Of a stretch of 64,000 nt of DNA, positions 1 through 8,463 are shown piece by piece. Numbering within the stretch: the first letter of the stretch is position 1; each line of letters opens with the position of its first letter. Below the pieces are notes generated by a model. It was given only the letters and a program-made list of their open reading frames with translations, was not told where the DNA came from and did not search any database. This DNA comes from Microtetraspora fusca (GTDB taxonomy: Bacteria; Actinomycetota; Actinomycetes; Streptosporangiales; Streptosporangiaceae), in assembly GCF_001570365.1 (NCBI RefSeq), contig NZ_BBYK01000069.1, forward strand, positions 1 to 64,000, read 5' to 3'. A program made the position numbers and the translations under genes.

Positions 1-20
1 CCGGCTGAGCCGGGCACTCC

Positions 21-52
21 GGGCCGGTGAGGAGCCTGCGGAGCATCGGCCC
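21..52. terminator. Candidate hairpin at the left edge
   Basis: Arms GGGCCGGTG and CATCGGCCC pair over 9 positions with one G-T wobble around a 14-nt loop. There is no T-tract. It may terminate a gene lying off the left edge. Nothing coding is convincing between here and the TetR gene. Confidence 0.25.
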
Positions 53-185
53 GGCTTCGCTCTGAAGGGCGTTCTCGAATCCGATTCCCGGCCTCGTGGC
101 CTATATCCCAATTTATCCGGTTAGTCCTGGCGTGGGGGTACCGGCCATTCCGGCGAACCAAATGGCCGTACCGGTCCGGCAGCCC

Positions 186-941
186 TCACCAGCCGGCGTC
201 GTCGCGGACCGAAAAGCCGTACGCCGAAGGCTGCTGAATCTGGGGCCGGAATTGATTCTCCATCGGCGAATTCGCCAGCCGAGCGAAGACGTCGATGGCC
301 CGGGCCACCAATTCCTCGGCCTCCTCACGGGTGGCGCAGGCGGCCACCTCCCGGCATATCCCGCCCATGGCGTCGGTGACGATCGCGACGATCGCGCGGA
401 CGGCCAGTGGATCGTCGTGTCCCGGGGCATTCGCGCTGTCGCGAAGCAGTGCGGAATTCTGCCGGAACCAGTCCTGGTTGATGCGACGCATGCGTAGCCC
501 GAACCCCGGCGGCGTGTCCCCGTCCGCGACGAGTCGCACCACGTCACGGTGTTCCCACGCCCCGAGCAGGTAGGCCCGGGTCCCGGCGAGGAACAACCGG
601 AGTCCGTTGGTGACCCCGGCGGCCCGTACGGCGGTGACCGTTTCCCTGGCCCGCGCCTCCTGGCTGCGTTGGTACCGCAGCCAAATGGCGACGTAAACGT
701 TGGTCTTACTGCCGTAGTGGTAATAGAGCGACCCCACGCTCATGCCCGCACGCTCGGTGATATCGCTCACGCTGGTCGCGGAGAACCCTTTCTTCGCGAA
801 AAGCTCTCGGGCCGCTTCCGCCAGGCCGCGTGCGGCCTCGGTCTGCAGCCTCGGGTCGTCGAGATCGATGAGCGTCTCGGCGTCTTCCCCCACTTGGGGC
901 AATGCCTCCTGCTTTCTCGCCTTCGTACCGGACTTCGCCAT
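186..941 (-). CDS. TetR/AcrR family transcriptional regulator
   Basis: DNA-binding repressor of about 251 residues. After a charged, Lys-rich start (MAKSGTKARK) the N-terminal helix-turn-helix runs from about residue 35 to 85, with the classic TetR pattern ARELFAKKGF, ITERAGMSVGSLYYHYGSK. The C-terminal ligand pocket is family-specific and gives no ligand. The reading frame stays open upstream to 1115, but that extension (MAGSGGHRCRARTG) is low-complexity and unlike the family, so the internal ATG is preferred; the Shine-Dalgarno there is only a G-run. No adjacent partner gene is obvious: the left neighbour is off the window and the DUF262 gene lies 240 bases upstream. The target is unknown. 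Confidence 0.85.
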   Translation of the reverse strand: MAKSGTKARKQEALPQVGEDAETLIDLDDPRLQTEAARGLAEAARELFAKKGFSATSVSDITERAGMSVGSLYYHYGSKTNVYVAIWLRYQRSQEARARETVTAVRAAGVTNGLRLFLAGTRAYLLGAWEHRDVVRLVADGDTPPGFGLRMRRINQDWFRQNSALLRDSANAPGHDDPLAVRAIVAIVTDAMGGICREVAACATREEAEELVARAIDVFARLANSPMENQFRPQIQQPSAYGFSVRDDAGW

Positions 942-1181
942 GTGTGCCCCCAACCAGGCCCAACCGATCCGCGTGAACCGGGAGATCTGAATGGCATTCA
1001 GTCTATGGCACGCGGCGGACCCTCTGCCAGGACGCGGGACTCGGACCGATAGAGGCCCGGCGAACCCCGCGTATCCGGTCCGAGCACGACAGCGATGTCC
1101 GCCGCTGCCCGCCAAGCCTCCCCGCTGTCAGTCGAACTGAGAAAGGCCGGCGAAGCAGCCAGGGCGTCGGCTCACCTTCGC

Positions 1182-3710
1182 TCAGGTGGCGGCGTTCACC
1201 TGAGCGGCGAACCAGTCGAGTACGCCGACAACGACGTCGAAGACGGCGTCGTTCGCGAGCAGAGTGGCCTTGAACGAGGGATACAACTCCAGCTTTCCGA
1301 CGGGGATGTCCACGCCCGGTGCGCCGTTGATCCGTTGTCTCAGCTCCTCACGCAACGCCGGGTCGTCGAACGGGGTGCGTCGCTTGAGCGTCCCGAAGGG
1401 AATCGACACCGTGTCGGCGTAGAAGCGGACCGCGTGGATCGTCTTGCCGGCCACCTTCATGATGGGAGCGCACGAGGCACCCGCCGAGGTGCCGAACTCA
1501 ACCTCTCCGCCATGTGCCCGCCAATGCTCCAGCGCCCGCTGGACCGCACCGGCCGCCTGGGGGCCACTCTGCTCGTTGAGCTGCTCGACGAAGCGCCGCT
1601 CACGTTCCCCGACGACCTCGGAGTCCGATGCGGTCTCCCCGCTCAGCTCGTTCTCCGTCATGTCGGCCGCGCCGGGAAGTCCGAGCAACTCGGCGAGCTC
1701 CCGGGCACTCATGTGCTGTCCGGGGTCGGCGTAACCGGCCTCGTCGAACCTGATCCCCTCTGCACGAAGGACCTCATGCACATCTCTGTCGTCCTCGGGG
1801 TCCGTCCAGCGGAAGCTCCCGGACACCTGCCCGGTCTTGGTCAGCACCCGATGGGCGTTGAGCACCGGGACGGTGGCCAGATGCACCCCGACAGGAACCG
1901 CGTGCGAGCCGATCAGCTCGGCTACATCCGAGTAGGAGGTCCAGGTGGCGGGCGGGAGGGCTGCCAGGGCGTTGTGCAACAGCGTCCAGTCGCGGGAGGC
2001 GGCGGTGCCGCGGTCGGTCTCCACGGGCCCGGGCCAGATCTCGATCGCACGATCAGCCAGCAGGTCGGCCCGGGCGAGAATCTGCGCCTTGCCCCAGGAT
2101 TCGGCGGCGGCGATCTCCTGGTTCATCACCAGTCCGCTCTTCGCCAGCAGCTCGCGCTTCGTGCTGAAGGATCCGTTGCTGAGCTCTGAGTTGTACCCGG
2201 TGAGCGTGAGGTTGCCGAGGGTGTGCACGAGCTGCCGGTGCAGCAGGCCGGGGTCGTCGCTGTCGGCGGACAGCTCACGGAGCCAGTCGGCGGTCAGAGT
2301 CTGCGGCAGAACATGCTCGATGCTGATTCCCTTGTCCGACAGGACCACTCGTTCCTTCCCGCCGAGCGATGCCTCGAGGCGGCGCAGGATCAGCTTCTGT
2401 TGTGCCGCGCGCCCCTGCCAGTAGAACGCCCGGCTCCGGATCTCCTCACGAAGCTGATCATCGGATGGCCAGTACAGTCTCGCGGGTGACAGGGCCGTGC
2501 GAACGGCCTGCGGTATCGACTCCTCATCGGACGACAGCTGCACGGCGAGCCGCTGAAAGATCCTGTTCAGGTTGCCGGTGGTCACCCCCGCGATCAAGCG
2601 GCGAACAAGGAAGCTCTCCACATACAGAAGGGTTTCGGCGACTTCGTCGTCGTCGATCACGTGGTCCTCGCGGAGCTCCAGCAGGCGCATCACCAGCGGA
2701 TAGGCGGTGGTGGCCTGCCAATCATTGAGGAACCGCAGCCGTCGCCCTGTCGAGGAGTCCTCCGCAGGTTTGAGGATCTGCTCCAGGTGCCGGGCACGGC
2801 GGTGGAGCTCCTCGACGTACTCCTCCACCCTCGCCTCGTCGCCCGCCAGCTCCAGCAGAATCTGCTGATGCCCCCGGTAGACGGCGTTGTACTGCGCCTC
2901 GTCCCCCTCCCTGAGAACCAGAACCAGGTACATCAGCTGTTCCATCGCCTTGGGCGACAGCCGCTTCTGCATCGGCAGCCAGTAGTCGTCATAGACGTCC
3001 TGGCCCCGCCTCGGCAGACACATGAACACGTAGTTGCGGATCAGGTCGACCTGGCTGAGCCGGGTGCCCGTGTTGTTGATCGACTCGAAGATGCGGAACG
3101 CGTTGTCGTCCTTCTCCACCAGAATCTGCACCAGGTTGAGCCGGTCCAGCAGCACCGACTCCACCCGCTCGATATCGTGCGGATCGGCCGGATCGTCGAA
3201 CTCCACCAGCATGCTCTTGAAGAACTGGTACGCGTTGCCGACGAGGCTGTCGGCGGCCCCTCCCTCCGGTGCCCCGTCCACGCACGCGATGAACGCCGCC
3301 CGGTCGCTCTGCGTCGGCAGCAACCGGTAACGCATCTCTCCGTGCTGCCATCTGTTGATCAGGTGGAGCTCGTTGATCCGCTCGCGGTGAATCGGGTCCT
3401 CCGCCACCAGATAGTCCCTGATGGCGCACAGCGCCAGCATCAGGGTCGTCAAGCGCTGCTGACCGTCCACCACGATCCACTGCGACCGGCTCGGCGCCAG
3501 GTCCGGGCCGGGCGCCAGCACCACCGAGCCCAGGAAGTGGCTAGGCGCCGACTGCCTGCCCTCGGCCAGCACATCCACCTGGACCTTGATGTCAGCCCAC
3601 AGCTGCGCGAGCTGCGGGCGCTCCCAGGTGTACTGGCGCTGGTACAGCGGGACCAGCAGCTGCTGGTCGCCCTGGATGAGTCGGCGAAGTGTGGTCTCGT
3701 TCGCTTTCAC
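1182..3710 (-). CDS. DUF262/GmrS-like protein with HNH (DUF1524) and alkyltransferase-like domains
   Basis: 842-residue multidomain protein that is probably a phage-defence nuclease or type IV-like restriction factor. Residues 1-230 form a DUF262 (ParB/Srx-fold NTPase) domain with the diagnostic VDGQQRLTTL at 81-90 and FRIFESINNTGTRLSQ near 205-220. A DUF1524 HNH nuclease follows with EHVLPQT at 465-471 and LGNLTLTGYN at 498-507. Residues about 573-660 (PATWTSYSDVAELIG, then NAHRVLTKTGQVSG) resemble the DNA-binding half of O6-alkylguanine transferase and ATL proteins, without the PCHR cysteine. A conserved-looking C-terminal block follows. The GTG start has a strong AAGGAGATGCC ribosome site. 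The gene is monocistronic. Restriction of modified DNA is known for GmrSD/BrxU relatives; that role here is inference. Confidence 0.8.
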   Translation of the reverse strand: MKANETTLRRLIQGDQQLLVPLYQRQYTWERPQLAQLWADIKVQVDVLAEGRQSAPSHFLGSVVLAPGPDLAPSRSQWIVVDGQQRLTTLMLALCAIRDYLVAEDPIHRERINELHLINRWQHGEMRYRLLPTQSDRAAFIACVDGAPEGGAADSLVGNAYQFFKSMLVEFDDPADPHDIERVESVLLDRLNLVQILVEKDDNAFRIFESINNTGTRLSQVDLIRNYVFMCLPRRGQDVYDDYWLPMQKRLSPKAMEQLMYLVLVLREGDEAQYNAVYRGHQQILLELAGDEARVEEYVEELHRRARHLEQILKPAEDSSTGRRLRFLNDWQATTAYPLVMRLLELREDHVIDDDEVAETLLYVESFLVRRLIAGVTTGNLNRIFQRLAVQLSSDEESIPQAVRTALSPARLYWPSDDQLREEIRSRAFYWQGRAAQQKLILRRLEASLGGKERVVLSDKGISIEHVLPQTLTADWLRELSADSDDPGLLHRQLVHTLGNLTLTGYNSELSNGSFSTKRELLAKSGLVMNQEIAAAESWGKAQILARADLLADRAIEIWPGPVETDRGTAASRDWTLLHNALAALPPATWTSYSDVAELIGSHAVPVGVHLATVPVLNAHRVLTKTGQVSGSFRWTDPEDDRDVHEVLRAEGIRFDEAGYADPGQHMSARELAELLGLPGAADMTENELSGETASDSEVVGERERRFVEQLNEQSGPQAAGAVQRALEHWRAHGGEVEFGTSAGASCAPIMKVAGKTIHAVRFYADTVSIPFGTLKRRTPFDDPALREELRQRINGAPGVDIPVGKLELYPSFKATLLANDAVFDVVVGVLDWFAAQVNAAT

Positions 3711-3904
3711 GGCATCTCCTTCTTCGCCGTTCTCGTCGATCAGACGCTCAGTGCGTTAGCGATCATGCCGAAGCGTAGGCCGCTGTGCTGTCGCCCGTCA
3801 GCGGGATGGCGAATTTGCCGACGATCACGACCGACGCCCCTGCCCAGGACGTGTACGACCGTCGAAATGAAGGAACGAGGCTCCCGGCCGTGGACGGCCG
3901 ATGG

Positions 3905-5923
3905 TCAGCGGGCCGCGCCGGTCTCGACGGGATCGAGGAGGAGCTCCCGGCGTAGCCGGGCCAGGTACGTTCCGCTTCCGGTGGACGAGCGGCTGTAGCG
4001 GTCGACGTCGTGGAAGGCGCGCCAGCCAGGCAGCCGGTCTCGGACAAGGCGAAGGAGGCCGACTACCGGCACGGCGTCGGCGCCCTCGGCGGGCCACAGG
4101 CTTGCGGGCACGGAGGTGAGTATGGCGTCCATCTGGGCGTAGCCGTCCTCGACCCGGCGGGTCACCTCGTCGATCGCCTCCTGTCTGGTGCAGCCGGTCG
4201 CGTGGCGGAGCACCCTGACCAGGTTGTAGGGAGCGCCGGCGGCCTCGTCGTGCTCCAGGGTCCGCAGGTCGTTGTCCGCGAGTACGGTGGCCGTGCCGAG
4301 GTCCAGCAACCGCCGGAAGAGCGGATGGTCGCGTACCGACGGCTCGAGCTCCCTGCCGTACACGATCTCGAAGCCGCCCAGGAAGAGGGGCACACCGGCA
4401 CTGCCCAGGCGCAGCGGGACCTGGTCCCGCAGGCCGGGGACGAACCCGCTGAGCCGGTGGCATGCCTCGCGCTCGGCTGCCTCCAGCCATTCCAAGAGGT
4501 GGTCGAGGGCGCGCGTCCGCCACGATGGCGGCTGGGTCAGGCGGATCCGCTCCCAGGTCTGGGCCAGGGCCGTAGCGACCGCTCCACCGGTCGGCGGCGT
4601 GTCGTCGAGCCCGCGGATGAGGAGCGCGAGCCGGCGTCGCAGCCGGACGACCTCCCCGGTGTCGGCGAGCCCCGGCTCGTCGAAGAGGTCGTCGAGCACG
4701 AAGCAGACCAGCAGCCACCGGGCCAGCGTCTCGAGTTGCTCGGGGTCCGCGCCCGGCCACATCAGCGCGGTGGTCGAGGCCATGCCGCGCCATCGCGGGT
4801 GGCGGACCTCCTCCGGCGTGGCGGCGAGTCCGGTGTCCAGCAACCAGGCGTCCAACCGCTCCTGCACCCGGGCCCGGACGTCGGCCTGAGCGGGAGCGGG
4901 AGAGGGCGGGGGCGCGGGCGGGGGCGCAGTGACGAGAGCCGGCCCGGCGTGCCCGGCGGAGCTCATGATCGACCGGACGTAGTCGGCCAGCCCCTCCCGT
5001 GACCGCGGATCGCCGAGGCCGTCGAGTTGCCGGAGAGCCGTCTCCATGTGGGCGTCGGCGACCGTCCGCGCCTCGTCCACGGCTCCGCAGGAAAGGACCA
5101 GTCGCCGCGCGCGCTCGGCGTCGGCCGCCGTGACGCCGCGGCGCAGCAGCCGGGCGAGCGCGGGTTCGCGGGCCAGGGCCTTGATCACGGGGAGCGTGTA
5201 AACGCCTTCTGGGATGTCGGAGTTGGCCGGCTTCCCGAGTTCCCCGCTCGTCGCGGTCAGGTCGAGGATGTCGTCGCGCACCTGGTACGCCATGCCGATA
5301 TGCCAGCCGAACCGTGCCAGGGCCTCCTCCGCCTCGGGACCCCGCCCCGCCTGCATCGCGCCCAGCCTGCAGGCCACGGACAGCAACTCGGCCGTCTTGG
5401 CTCCGGTCACCTCCAGGTAGGCATCCTCGGTGCGGGAGAGCAGGAAGCGGTCGGCGGTCTCGGCGATCATCCCCGAGCAGGTCCGTTGGACGGTCTCGGC
5501 GACCGCCAGGGCCTCACGCCGGCCCAGCTCGACGAGGATCCGGGTGCCGCTGACGCACAGGAGGTCACCCGCCAGGACCGCCAGGCGCTCGCCCCACACG
5601 CTGTTGGCGCTCGGTCTGCCCCTGCGCTGCCGTGCGTCGTCGATGACGTCATCGTGGTAGAGCGACGCCGTGTGCAGCAGCTCGACGGCCGCCGCGGCCT
5701 TGACGGCGCGGACGTCGGCGGCCCGCTCCGGGGCGGCGAGCAGGTAGTACGACAGCAGCGCCAGGGTGGGGCGGATCAGGCGGCGGTGCCCCCCGGGCGG
5801 CTCCCTGGTCAGCGCCGCCAGATCGGACCGGCCCGGTATGCCTGCCCGGCCGAGGATCTCCCGTACCCGTTCCAGGTCGGACTCCAATGCGGGGAAGGCA
5901 CGGGATGCGCTTGCGGATGTCAT
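3905..5923 (-). CDS. Bifunctional polyprenyl synthase-class I terpene cyclase fusion
   Basis: 672-residue chimera. Residues 1-325 are a trans-isoprenyl diphosphate synthase: GGHRRLIRP at 44-52, first Asp-rich motif DDVID at 91-95 followed by RQRR, second Asp-rich motif DDILD at 217-221. A Pro/Ala linker spans about 332-346. Residues 350-672 are a class I terpene cyclase: DDLFDE at 411-416, NSE-type metal motif NDLRTLEHD at 551-559, and a C-terminal RY pair at 642-643. All metal-binding motifs are intact, so one chain should elongate prenyl diphosphates and cyclise the product. Prenyl length and skeleton cannot be read from sequence. The order is prenyltransferase then cyclase, opposite to the fungal chimeras. 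The start is backed by AGGAGGATCC. It is the last gene of the operon, 18 bases after the ABC permease. Confidence 0.9.
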   Translation of the reverse strand: MTSASASRAFPALESDLERVREILGRAGIPGRSDLAALTREPPGGHRRLIRPTLALLSYYLLAAPERAADVRAVKAAAAVELLHTASLYHDDVIDDARQRRGRPSANSVWGERLAVLAGDLLCVSGTRILVELGRREALAVAETVQRTCSGMIAETADRFLLSRTEDAYLEVTGAKTAELLSVACRLGAMQAGRGPEAEEALARFGWHIGMAYQVRDDILDLTATSGELGKPANSDIPEGVYTLPVIKALAREPALARLLRRGVTAADAERARRLVLSCGAVDEARTVADAHMETALRQLDGLGDPRSREGLADYVRSIMSSAGHAGPALVTAPPPAPPPSPAPAQADVRARVQERLDAWLLDTGLAATPEEVRHPRWRGMASTTALMWPGADPEQLETLARWLLVCFVLDDLFDEPGLADTGEVVRLRRRLALLIRGLDDTPPTGGAVATALAQTWERIRLTQPPSWRTRALDHLLEWLEAAEREACHRLSGFVPGLRDQVPLRLGSAGVPLFLGGFEIVYGRELEPSVRDHPLFRRLLDLGTATVLADNDLRTLEHDEAAGAPYNLVRVLRHATGCTRQEAIDEVTRRVEDGYAQMDAILTSVPASLWPAEGADAVPVVGLLRLVRDRLPGWRAFHDVDRYSRSSTGSGTYLARLRRELLLDPVETGAAR

Positions 5924-5941
5924 GGATCCTCCTGACGGGAC

Positions 5942-6730
5942 TCACGGGCGCGCCGTCACCGGCGCGCCTGCCGGCTGGTGCGCGCCCCTGCGGCTGACGA
6001 AGGCGGAGACGCCGAGGGCCGCCGTGCCCAGTGCCCAGCACGCGGCGGGGGCGACGGCATGCCAGGGCACCGTGTCCAGGGCGATGGCCGCGACGGCCGA
6101 CTGCATCGGTCCGAAGTCGGGCAGGTAGCGCACCAGGACACTGCCCGCGGCGGTGGTGGCGAGCGGGCTCTGCAGGGCCAGGTCGGCCGAGCAGATCACG
6201 ATGACGAGGAACATGCCGGCCAGGTCGCTGGTCAGCACGGCGGCGAGCACGATGCCGATCCCGCCGTAGATCAGCGCCCCGCCCGCGAGGGCCGCGGCGA
6301 GCAGCAGGGGCTGCGCGGGCCGGTGGGTCAGGCAGATCAAGCCGGTCGCGTAGAGCGCGACGGAGACCGCGACCACCGCCAAGGCGGTGAGTTTGGCCGC
6401 GATCAGACACAGCTGCGGGAAACCGGACCGCACCAGCCGGCGGTCGAAGGATGCCGAGCGCATCGTGGTCACGAACATCATGAATCCGGTGATCAGCGCC
6501 AGGATCTGCAGCGCCCCGCCGATCTGGTTCAGGACGTTGGCCGGTACGGTGACGGACCGGCCGGCGGCGCGGACGTGGAACGGGAGAGGGATCTCCAGGG
6601 ACAGGACGTAGATGAGGATGGTCCAGACCGGGATGAAGAGCACGACGATCACCAGCGCAAGGCGGTTGCGCAGGTGCTCCACGAACGTCATCCGCAACGC
6701 GGTGGCGTAGCAGTCCCATTGGCGTTTCAC
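5942..6730 (-). CDS. ABC-2 type transporter permease
   Basis: 262-residue integral membrane protein with about six hydrophobic segments (for example LALVIVVLFIPVWTILIYVL near the N-terminus and paired segments around residues 110-170), matching an ABC-2 export permease. The GTG start overlaps the stop of the ATPase gene (GTGA), indicating translational coupling. The terpene synthase fusion begins 18 bases downstream. By position it forms an exporter with the ATPase and probably moves the terpenoid or protects the producer. That substrate assignment is inference from the operon only. Confidence 0.8.
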   Translation of the reverse strand: MKRQWDCYATALRMTFVEHLRNRLALVIVVLFIPVWTILIYVLSLEIPLPFHVRAAGRSVTVPANVLNQIGGALQILALITGFMMFVTTMRSASFDRRLVRSGFPQLCLIAAKLTALAVVAVSVALYATGLICLTHRPAQPLLLAAALAGGALIYGGIGIVLAAVLTSDLAGMFLVIVICSADLALQSPLATTAAGSVLVRYLPDFGPMQSAVAAIALDTVPWHAVAPAACWALGTAALGVSAFVSRRGAHQPAGAPVTARP

Positions 6731-7380
6731 GGCGCACCCACCCTGTCCCCGCTCTCGGCGGCGTCGCGTTCCTGCTCCCGCAGCACGCCGTCCTCCAGCC
6801 GGTGGAGTGTGTCGAGGCGGCCCGCGTCGTAGGCGAGGTGCGAGACCACCAGCACGGAGCGGCCACGCGCGCGCAGCTCCTCGGCCAGGTCCCAGAACCG
6901 CACGTAGGTCTCCCAGTCGAAGCCCTGGTAGGGCTCGTCGAGCAGGAGCACATCCGGGTCGTGCATCAGGGCCAGGACGAGGTTCAGCTTCTGGCGGGTG
7001 CCGCCGCTCAGCGTGCCGGGGCGGGCTCGGCGGCGGGCGGGGAACCGCAGCACCTCCATCAGCTCCTCGGCCCTGCGCAGGCTTTCCAGCCCGTAGGCGA
7101 CCTGGAAGAACCGCAGGTGCTGCTCGACCGTGAACGCGTCGTGCAGCACCGTCTCCTGCGGGCAGTGGCCGATGCGCCCGCCGCAGTGCACCGACCCGCC
7201 GTCCGGCCGCAGGTCGCCCGCGAGGACGCGCAGCAGTGTGGTCTTGCCCGCGCCGTTCTCCCCGACGATCCCCGCCACCCGGCCCGGCGGCAGAGCGAGA
7301 TCCACCCCGCGCAGGACCGGGACCTGTCGGTAGCCCTTCCGCACGTTCCGCACCCGCAGTACGGGCTCATCTGACGGCAT
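6727..7380 (-). CDS. ABC transporter ATP-binding protein
   Basis: 217-residue nucleotide-binding subunit: Walker A GENGAGKTT, signature LSGGTRQKLNL, Walker B DVLLLDEPYQGFD and the switch histidine in VVSHLAYD. Length and the single domain fit ATPases that pair with ABC-2 permeases. The ATG (MPSDEPVLRVRN) was chosen because an AGGGAAG ribosome site lies just upstream; the open frame continuing to 7752 encodes only low-complexity Arg/Ser-rich sequence. First gene of the ATPase-permease-terpene synthase operon. It acts at the inner face of the membrane. Confidence 0.88.
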   Translation of the reverse strand: MPSDEPVLRVRNVRKGYRQVPVLRGVDLALPPGRVAGIVGENGAGKTTLLRVLAGDLRPDGGSVHCGGRIGHCPQETVLHDAFTVEQHLRFFQVAYGLESLRRAEELMEVLRFPARRRARPGTLSGGTRQKLNLVLALMHDPDVLLLDEPYQGFDWETYVRFWDLAEELRARGRSVLVVSHLAYDAGRLDTLHRLEDGVLREQERDAAESGDRVGAP

Positions 7381-7555
7381 GTGCCACTTCCCTGACCTCG
7401 TTCCCGACCCGTTTCGCCGACCTGGTCTGATCTCCTGACACGCACATGGGGAGAGGGGACGCAAAGGAAGGCTCAAGAGGTGCGCCCGTTCGCCACGATA
7501 GCGCAATGTAATCGCACAGTTGCTCAAAGTATTGGAGGCGCGCCCCTCCCCAAGC

Positions 7556-7996
7556 TCAGACGAGCACGACCCTGCGCCCGCGCGTGTGACCGGCTTGGCT
7601 GTCGATATGCGCCGCCGCGGCCTCGGCGAGCGTGTACGACTTCTCGACCGGGATGTGGAGCTTTCCCCGCGAGATGAGGTCGACGGCCTCGGCGAGCGCT
7701 TCCGGCATACTCCCGGCCACACCGGAGAATCGGACACCGAGCTCCGGCGCACCGAGATCGGCGATGGAGATCACCTTCTGCGGATCCCCGGTCAGCTCGA
7801 CGAGCTCGCGGATCACGCCCGAGCCGGCCAGATCGAGAGCTGCGTCGACATGGCCGAGCTGCCGCACCCGCTCGACCCAGGCCGCGGTGGACGAGATCTT
7901 CCGGATGATCGAGGCGGCCTGGGAGGTCGCCTGCCCTTCTCGACCTGCGTGAGGAACTGTTCCTCCAGGTAAGACAGGGGCCGGTCGGGCTGTCAC
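7556..7996 (-). pseudogene. C-terminal remnant of a zinc-type (MDR) NAD(P)H dehydrogenase
   Basis: The segment from WVERVRQLG onward (DAALDLAGSG, LVELTGDPQKVISIADLGA, then AHIDSQAGHTRGRRVVLV at the end) is the C-terminal third of a quinone reductase/alcohol dehydrogenase-like protein of the medium-chain superfamily. The catalytic domain and the Rossmann glycine motif are missing, and the first 35 residues of the open frame do not belong to the family. It is a truncated, non-functional copy next to other decayed sequence. Confidence 0.7.
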
Positions 7997-8402
7997 GCGT
8001 CGCTGAACGCTTGTTTTCGACTTCGACCTGCTCGAGCAACTGGTTCACGTCGTCCCGGATGAGGAGCTTCAGCTTGCCGGTGCCGACCTTGGTGAACCGT
8101 GACCACCTTCTTGCCGCAGTCGACGCCGCCGCCCGCGTCGACCTCGGCGGCGGCCCGGGCCTCGCCGACCGCCGGTGATTTGATCGCCGTCGCGAACCGG
8201 GTTTCGGACAGGACCTCCACGACTTCCTCGCCGTCCGGCTCCAGCGGTCCGGAAGGTCGGCCAAGTGGCGACGACCAGGGCCGTTACGGCATGTCAGGGC
8301 ATGCCAGGGCACGCTCCACGACGAATGATGGACGCCGAGGGGGTGGCATTTCCGACATTTGCACCATGACGGCCACTAATGCCGCTTCTAGAGTCATGGC
8401 CA
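7997..8402. other. Decayed stretch without a recognisable gene
   Basis: Short minus-strand open pieces with plausible protein character (SETRFATAIKSPAVGEAR; LKLLIRDDVNQLLEQVEVEN) lie in different frames and look like a frameshifted remnant. I do not recognise the family. The right part presumably holds the promoter of the first LVIVD gene, but no clear -35/-10 pair was found. Confidence 0.4.
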
Positions 8403-8424
8403 CGTGCGACTTTTCGGTCGCATG
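8403..8424 (+). promoter_or_regulatory. Leader inverted repeat before the first LVIVD gene
   Basis: TGCGAC and GTCGCA form a perfect 6-bp inverted repeat around TTTTCG, with one extra C-G pair outside a G-T wobble. It lies about 40 bases upstream of the GTG start. It could be an operator or a leader hairpin; nothing in the sequence separates these. Confidence 0.35.
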
Positions 8425-8463
8425 GTTCCAACCTGCACTGAGGGCCCCTTAAGGGAGGGTGTA

